Translations under genes and position numbers: made by a program
In this document: one piece after another, positions 38,631 to 40,500 of the stretch
How the letters are laid out: each line of letters opens with the position of its first letter
Numbering within the stretch: position 1 is the stretch's first letter
Assembly (NCBI GenBank): GCA_903828235.1
Contig: CAIKLM010000072.1
Location: forward strand, 1-40,500
Origin: an uncultured beta proteobacterium
GTDB lineage: Bacteria; Pseudomonadota; Gammaproteobacteria; Burkholderiales; Burkholderiaceae_C
DNA: 40,500 bases
Reading direction: 5' to 3'
The notes under the pieces: model-generated
Database searches by the model: none
The model's input: only the letters and a program-made list of their open reading frames with translations
Told to the model about the DNA's origin: nothing

Positions 38631-39764
38631 ATGGCTGCACACAGCGGGGTCGAGAGTGTATCGGTGCCCCCCTTTCCCGACGGGCCGGCGGCGCTGAAGG
38701 CCCGCATCGCCCAGGCCGTGCAGGCGGCCGGCGGCTGGCTGCCCTTCGACCGCTTCATGGCGATGGCGCTGTACGAGCCGGGCCTGGGCTACTACGCGCG
38801 CGGCGCGCCGCTGTTCGGCACCCTGCCGCAGTCGGGCAGCGACTTCGTCACCGCGCCCGAGCTCTCGCCGCTGTTCGGCGCCACGCTGGCGCGCGCCGTC
38901 GGCGAGGCGCTGGACGCCGCCGCCGCCGACACGGTGCTGGAGTTCGGCGCCGGCAGCGGCGCGCTGGCCGCGCAGCTGCTGGGCGCGCTGGGCGGCCGCG
39001 TGCGCCGCTATGGCATCGTCGAGCTCTCGGCTACCTTGCGGCAGCGCCAGCAGCAGCGCCTGGCGGCCTTTGCCGGGCGCGTCGAGTGGCTCGACGCCTG
39101 GCCCGAGGCCCTGCACGCCGTGGTGGTGGGCAACGAGGTGCTCGACGCCATGCCCGTGACGCTGCTGCACTTCGACGGCTCTGGCTGGTCCGAGCGCGGC
39201 GTGGCGCTGCAGGGCGATGCCTTCGCGTGGGCCGACCGCCCCAGCACGTTGCGGCCGCCGCACGCCGGGCCCTTCGTGCCCGGCACCACCACCGAGATCC
39301 ACCCCCAGGCCGAGGCCTTCGTGCGCGGCCTGGCCGAGCGGCTGGCCCGCGGCGCGGTCTTCCTCGTCGACTACGGCTTCCCCGAGCACGAGTACTACCA
39401 CCCCCAGCGCCTGGGCGGCACGCTGATGTGCCACCGCGCCCACCGCGCCGATGCCGACCCGCTGGCCGACGTGGGCACCAAGGACATCACCGCCCACGTC
39501 AACTTCAGCGCCCTGGCCCTGGCCGCGCAGGACGCCGGCCTGGACGTGCTGGGCTACACCAGCCAGGCCCGCTTCCTCTACAACGCCGGCATCGCCGCGC
39601 TGCTGCACGACGCCGACCTGCCCGCGCGCACCATGGCCGCGCGGCTGGTCAACGAGCACGAGATGGGCGAGCTGTTCAAGGTGCTGATGCTGGGTCGCGG
39701 ACTGACCTTCGGCGCGGCCGGGCCGCTGGGCTTCGTGGCGGGCGACCGCTCGCACACGCTGTAG
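38631..39764 (+). CDS. MidA/NDUFAF7-type SAM-dependent methyltransferase
   Basis: A 377-residue class I methyltransferase of the COG1565 family; the mitochondrial relative NDUFAF7 methylates an arginine of a complex I subunit, and the bacterial target is not established. Landmarks: GGWLPFDRFMAMALYEPGLGYYARG near the N-terminus, DFVTAPELSPLFG, the SAM loop VLEFGAGSGALAAQLL, the post-loop acid in VELSATLRQRQ, VVGNEVLDAMPV, and FLVDYGFPEHEYYHPQRLGGTLMCHRAH. ATG 38631 was chosen because of the -10 box; a GTG at 38664 is the next alternative. A DUF2905 gene follows two bases after the stop. Confidence 0.92.
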   Translation: MAAHSGVESVSVPPFPDGPAALKARIAQAVQAAGGWLPFDRFMAMALYEPGLGYYARGAPLFGTLPQSGSDFVTAPELSPLFGATLARAVGEALDAAAADTVLEFGAGSGALAAQLLGALGGRVRRYGIVELSATLRQRQQQRLAAFAGRVEWLDAWPEALHAVVVGNEVLDAMPVTLLHFDGSGWSERGVALQGDAFAWADRPSTLRPPHAGPFVPGTTTEIHPQAEAFVRGLAERLARGAVFLVDYGFPEHEYYHPQRLGGTLMCHRAHRADADPLADVGTKDITAHVNFSALALAAQDAGLDVLGYTSQARFLYNAGIAALLHDADLPARTMAARLVNEHEMGELFKVLMLGRGLTFGAAGPLGFVAGDRSHTL

Positions 39765-39766
39765 CC

Positions 39767-39958
39767 ATGCGCTGGGTGATCGTCTTCCTGCTGGCCACGC
39801 TGGTGTTCAACGTGCTGCACGGCTGGATGACGAAGATCGGCCTGGGCCGCCTGCCGGGCGACTTCAGCTTCAAGCTGCGCGGCCGCACCTGGCACGTGCC
39901 GCTGGCGAGTTCGATCGTGCTGTCGGTGCTCATGGCGCTGATCGCCCTGCTGATCTAG
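39767..39958 (+). CDS. DUF2905 small membrane protein
   Basis: 63 residues with two membrane helices (about 1-20 and 45-63) joined by a short loop containing GLGRLPGDFSFKLRGRTWHVPLAS. The GRLPGD motif followed by a basic segment is the hallmark of DUF2905. It starts two bases after the methyltransferase stop, hence probably translated together with it. Function unknown. Confidence 0.85.
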   Translation: MRWVIVFLLATLVFNVLHGWMTKIGLGRLPGDFSFKLRGRTWHVPLASSIVLSVLMALIALLI

Positions 39959-39978
39959 CGCCCGGCGCGGCCGGGCGC
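39958..39978. terminator. Bidirectional terminator-like hairpin
   Basis: GCGCCCGGC, loop GCG, GCCGGGCGC: a perfect nine-pair stem starting at the last base of the DUF2905 stop and ending just before the convergent zinc-ribbon gene's stop. No T-run follows on either side. Confidence 0.6.
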
Positions 39979-39981
39979 GCG

Positions 39982-40362
39982 TCAGGGCTCGATGCGCCAG
40001 CCGTGGCCGCACTTGCTGCAGTGCACCTCGACCTCGTCGCCCTCGGCGTCGGCCTTCTGCAGCACGAGCCGGCCGTAGACGTGGCAGCGCGGGCATTCGG
40101 CCTGGTTGGCGGCCGACTCGGCGCGCGCCATCAGCCGCAGGTAGCGCCGCAGCGCCCAGGCGCCGGTGACGGTGCAGATGAGGATGGTGGCGACGTCCGT
40201 GAGGCGGTCGCTCACGCTGGTGAAGCGCCCCGTGGCCTCGAAGGCGGCGAACACGCCGATGAAGCACAGGAAGCACAGCACCAGGTGGGCGTGGCTGGCC
40301 AGCAGCGTGCGCTCGTACCACTTGCGAAAACCGATGCGGCGGATGCCGTCGGACAACAGCAT
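39982..40362 (-). CDS. Membrane protein with C-terminal zinc ribbon
   Basis: 126 residues; not a family I can name. Two membrane helices (about 24-43 and 55-74) precede a cytoplasmic tail with CPRC (C90, C93) and CSKCGHGW (C115, C118), spaced like a single zinc ribbon with the strand pair GRLVLQKADAEGDEVEVHC between them. The N-terminus IRRIGFRKWYERTLL is basic-aromatic. The ATG is preceded by GGGAGGTT at good spacing on the minus strand, supporting the start. It converges on the DUF2905 gene across the hairpin. Whether the ribbon binds metal, nucleic acid or a partner cannot be seen. Confidence 0.75.
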   Translation of the reverse strand: MLLSDGIRRIGFRKWYERTLLASHAHLVLCFLCFIGVFAAFEATGRFTSVSDRLTDVATILICTVTGAWALRRYLRLMARAESAANQAECPRCHVYGRLVLQKADAEGDEVEVHCSKCGHGWRIEP

Positions 40363-40420
40363 GGCGGAACCTCCCCGGGTGCAGGCCCGTGCATGGTGGC
40401 ACGGATCGGCCGCGCGCGTG

Positions 40421-40438
40421 CGGCGCGGCGCCGCGCCG
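40421..40438. terminator. Perfect 18-bp GC palindrome, probable terminator hairpin
   Basis: CGGCGCGGC followed by its exact reverse complement. As RNA it folds with seven pairs and a four-base loop. It lies nine bases past the stop of the partial minus-strand gene at the window edge and upstream of the zinc-ribbon gene. No T-run. Confidence 0.4.
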
Positions 40439-40446
40439 GGCCGGCG

Positions 40447-40500
40447 TCAGCCGCCTGCCAGCCGCTGCCGCAGGTGCGCCAGCCGTGCCGCGCGCACCGC
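40447..40500 (-). CDS. C-terminal end of an unidentified gene (partial)
   Basis: The minus strand is open from the window edge to a TGA at 40447-40449, giving a 17-residue C-terminus rich in Ala, Arg and Leu (ending LRQRLAGG). The helical pattern and the hairpin just past the stop suggest a real gene end, but 17 residues cannot identify it. Confidence 0.4.
   Translation of the reverse strand, partial: AVRAARLAHLRQRLAGG

Overview
The window looks like chromosomal core sequence of a very GC-rich betaproteobacterium, most likely a Burkholderiales member near the Rubrivivax/Ideonella/Leptothrix group. This is judged from protein resemblance, the gene order hemL - ThiD-like kinase - rubredoxin - pilGHIJ - chpA, and GC that by eye exceeds 70 percent. 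It is densely coding with many 1-4 base stop/start overlaps. I see no insertion sequence, prophage, CRISPR array, tRNA or rRNA, and no compositional island.

Layout: (1) 45-2382: mpl (cell-wall recycling, minus strand), divergent from a small membrane protein and an exported DUF6152-type protein. (2) 2398-4734, minus strand: hemL and a divergent ThiD-like kinase. (3) 4928-15455, plus strand: rubredoxin, then the type IV pilus chemosensory genes pilG, pilH, pilI, pilJ and a giant chpA/pilL hybrid kinase; pilK and chpB are not in the cluster. (4) 15638-23028: a self-contained efflux operon of CecR-type TetR regulator, outer-membrane factor, adaptor, RND pump and a translationally coupled alpha/beta hydrolase, with a 25-bp near-perfect palindrome in front. 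(5) 23077-26980: Rep-type helicase and an orphan family 5 solute-binding protein. (6) 26996-29768, minus strand: a LytS-type kinase, a small membrane protein with a His/Trp-rich loop, and a LytTR response regulator. (7) 30101-35743: urea ABC transporter urtABCDE behind a textbook sigma-54 promoter. (8) 35783-38611, minus strand: a four-gene folate/tRNA run (FolM-like pteridine reductase, FolB, TtcA, DUF4136 lipoprotein). (9) 38631-40362: MidA/NDUFAF7-type methyltransferase, a DUF2905 protein, a membrane protein with a C-terminal zinc ribbon, and the last codons of a further gene.

The known systems are surface sensing and twitching (Pil-Chp), nitrogen-limited urea uptake (Urt plus sigma-54), TetR-controlled RND efflux, and folate/pterin metabolism. 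The less familiar items are: the three-gene LytS - His-loop membrane protein - LytTR operon; the ThiD-like protein that lacks ThiD signature motifs; and a recurring promoter layout in which a TAnnnT -10 box ends 6-9 bases before the start codon, implying leaderless mRNAs, including two very compact divergent gene pairs. I did not find a clearly unprecedented multi-gene system; these are the best leads.
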